Assembly: GCF_000002595.2 (NCBI RefSeq)
Contig: NC_057019.1
Span: forward strand, 4,634,880-4,698,879
Length of the DNA: 64,000 bases
Reading direction: 5' to 3'
DNA from: Chlamydomonas reinhardtii
Lineage: Eukaryota; Chlorophyta; Chlorophyceae; Chlamydomonadales; Chlamydomonadaceae
The notes under the pieces are model-generated. The model was not told where the DNA came from and ran no database searches. It saw nothing but the letters and a program-made list of their open reading frames with translations. Position numbers and translations under genes: made by a program. Positions 63,611 through 64,000 of this stretch are shown piece after piece (within the stretch, counting starts at the first letter, position 1; each line of letters starts with the position of its first letter).

Positions 63611-64000
63611 TCGCTCAAGTTCCCGATGGTCCCAGTGGGTTGGTAGCGCGGTAGTGCGGTGCGTTCGAAGTGAGTGTCCTTGCAGGTTTGCTCATGCTGC
63701 TGGGACTGCGAAGGGGCTTGAAGCCTTGAACATTGTATTGATGAGGGAGGCCGCATTGGGGTTGGATGGGCTGGTTTTGGAGTAAGAAACTAAGTGGGGG
63801 GGGGGGCGACTACTGAGACGGTGCCGACTCGTGGGGGCCGGGGGCGTGGGGAAGAGACAGGCTCAGGTAGTTGCTGACGGATTTGCGCTTGCATGGGGCC
63901 GCCGTTTGGCCGCCGTTGGGCAGCGTGGCCGCCTTGACGGTTTAACATATTGAACTGTTATATTGTTAAGTACCTGTACGCACACGTGAAACTTGCTAAG
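63611..64000. other. Right flank
   Basis: Probably the 3' region of the tocopherol-cyclase-like gene. An open frame at 63685-63785 could be an alternative last exon. Nothing else is recognised. Confidence 0.45.

Noticed and set aside
1-64000. Search for operons, phage, integrase, toxin-antitoxin or other prokaryotic systems
   Set aside because: All confident genes are eukaryotic, intron-rich and monogenic. No prokaryotic ribosome sites or operon layout were seen.

Overview
The window is nuclear DNA of a green alga of the Chlamydomonas/Volvox type. The signs are very GC-rich sequence, genes split into many small exons by GT-AG introns of a few hundred bases, long (AC)n/(GT)n tracts in introns, long Ala/Gly/Ser-rich insertions inside conserved proteins, TGTAA polyadenylation signals, and plastid proteins with green-lineage transit peptides. 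A run of exactly 100 N at 47563-47662 shows a draft assembly. No rRNA, credible tRNA, CRISPR array, viral copy or complete transposon was recognised.

Layout from left to right. 1-3769: no gene recognised, but copies of a hairpin-bearing repeat. 3770-5831 (-): plastid ABC ATPase ABCI11/NAP14. 5905-6189 (-): 94-residue Lys-rich protein whose stop lies only 73 bases before the ABC start codon, a candidate two-ORF mRNA. 6432-11469 (+): actin-related protein 2, 11 exons, 394 residues. 13194-20548 (+): KEA3-type plastid K+/H+ antiporter, 16 exons, 885 residues. 22471-26415 (+): CDKL-like kinase with a very long low-complexity tail. 29004-35002 (-): peroxisomal acyl-CoA oxidase, 14 exons, with a PTS2 signal. 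35362-37952 (+): thylakoid-lumen pentapeptide-repeat protein, 8 exons. 38908-52516 (-): MOT1/BTAF1, the TBP-removing Swi2/Snf2 ATPase, 29 exon pieces with the assembly gap inside. 53474-55418 (-): 165-residue plastid membrane protein of unknown function. 55719-58886 (+): 849-residue disordered nuclear-type protein. 60180-63610 (+): secreted tocopherol-cyclase-family protein.

The genes are a normal eukaryotic mixture rather than a pathway cluster. Four products look plastid-directed (ABCI11, KEA3, the lumenal pentapeptide protein and the 165-residue protein). Three gene pairs are divergent with short shared upstream regions (242, 359 and 300 bases).

The most unusual signal is in the introns. 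At least four short interspersed motif families recur in introns of unrelated genes. Family A (around GTTGTAGATACCAGCCC) tends to lie 20-45 bases inside the 5' splice site. Family B (around TAATCATGAATGTAACCCC) lies just upstream of 3' splice sites. This is what introner-like elements, or a conserved intronic signal, could look like. Exon joins were placed by hand from splice consensus, reading phase and remembered protein families. All of the main gene models close in frame.
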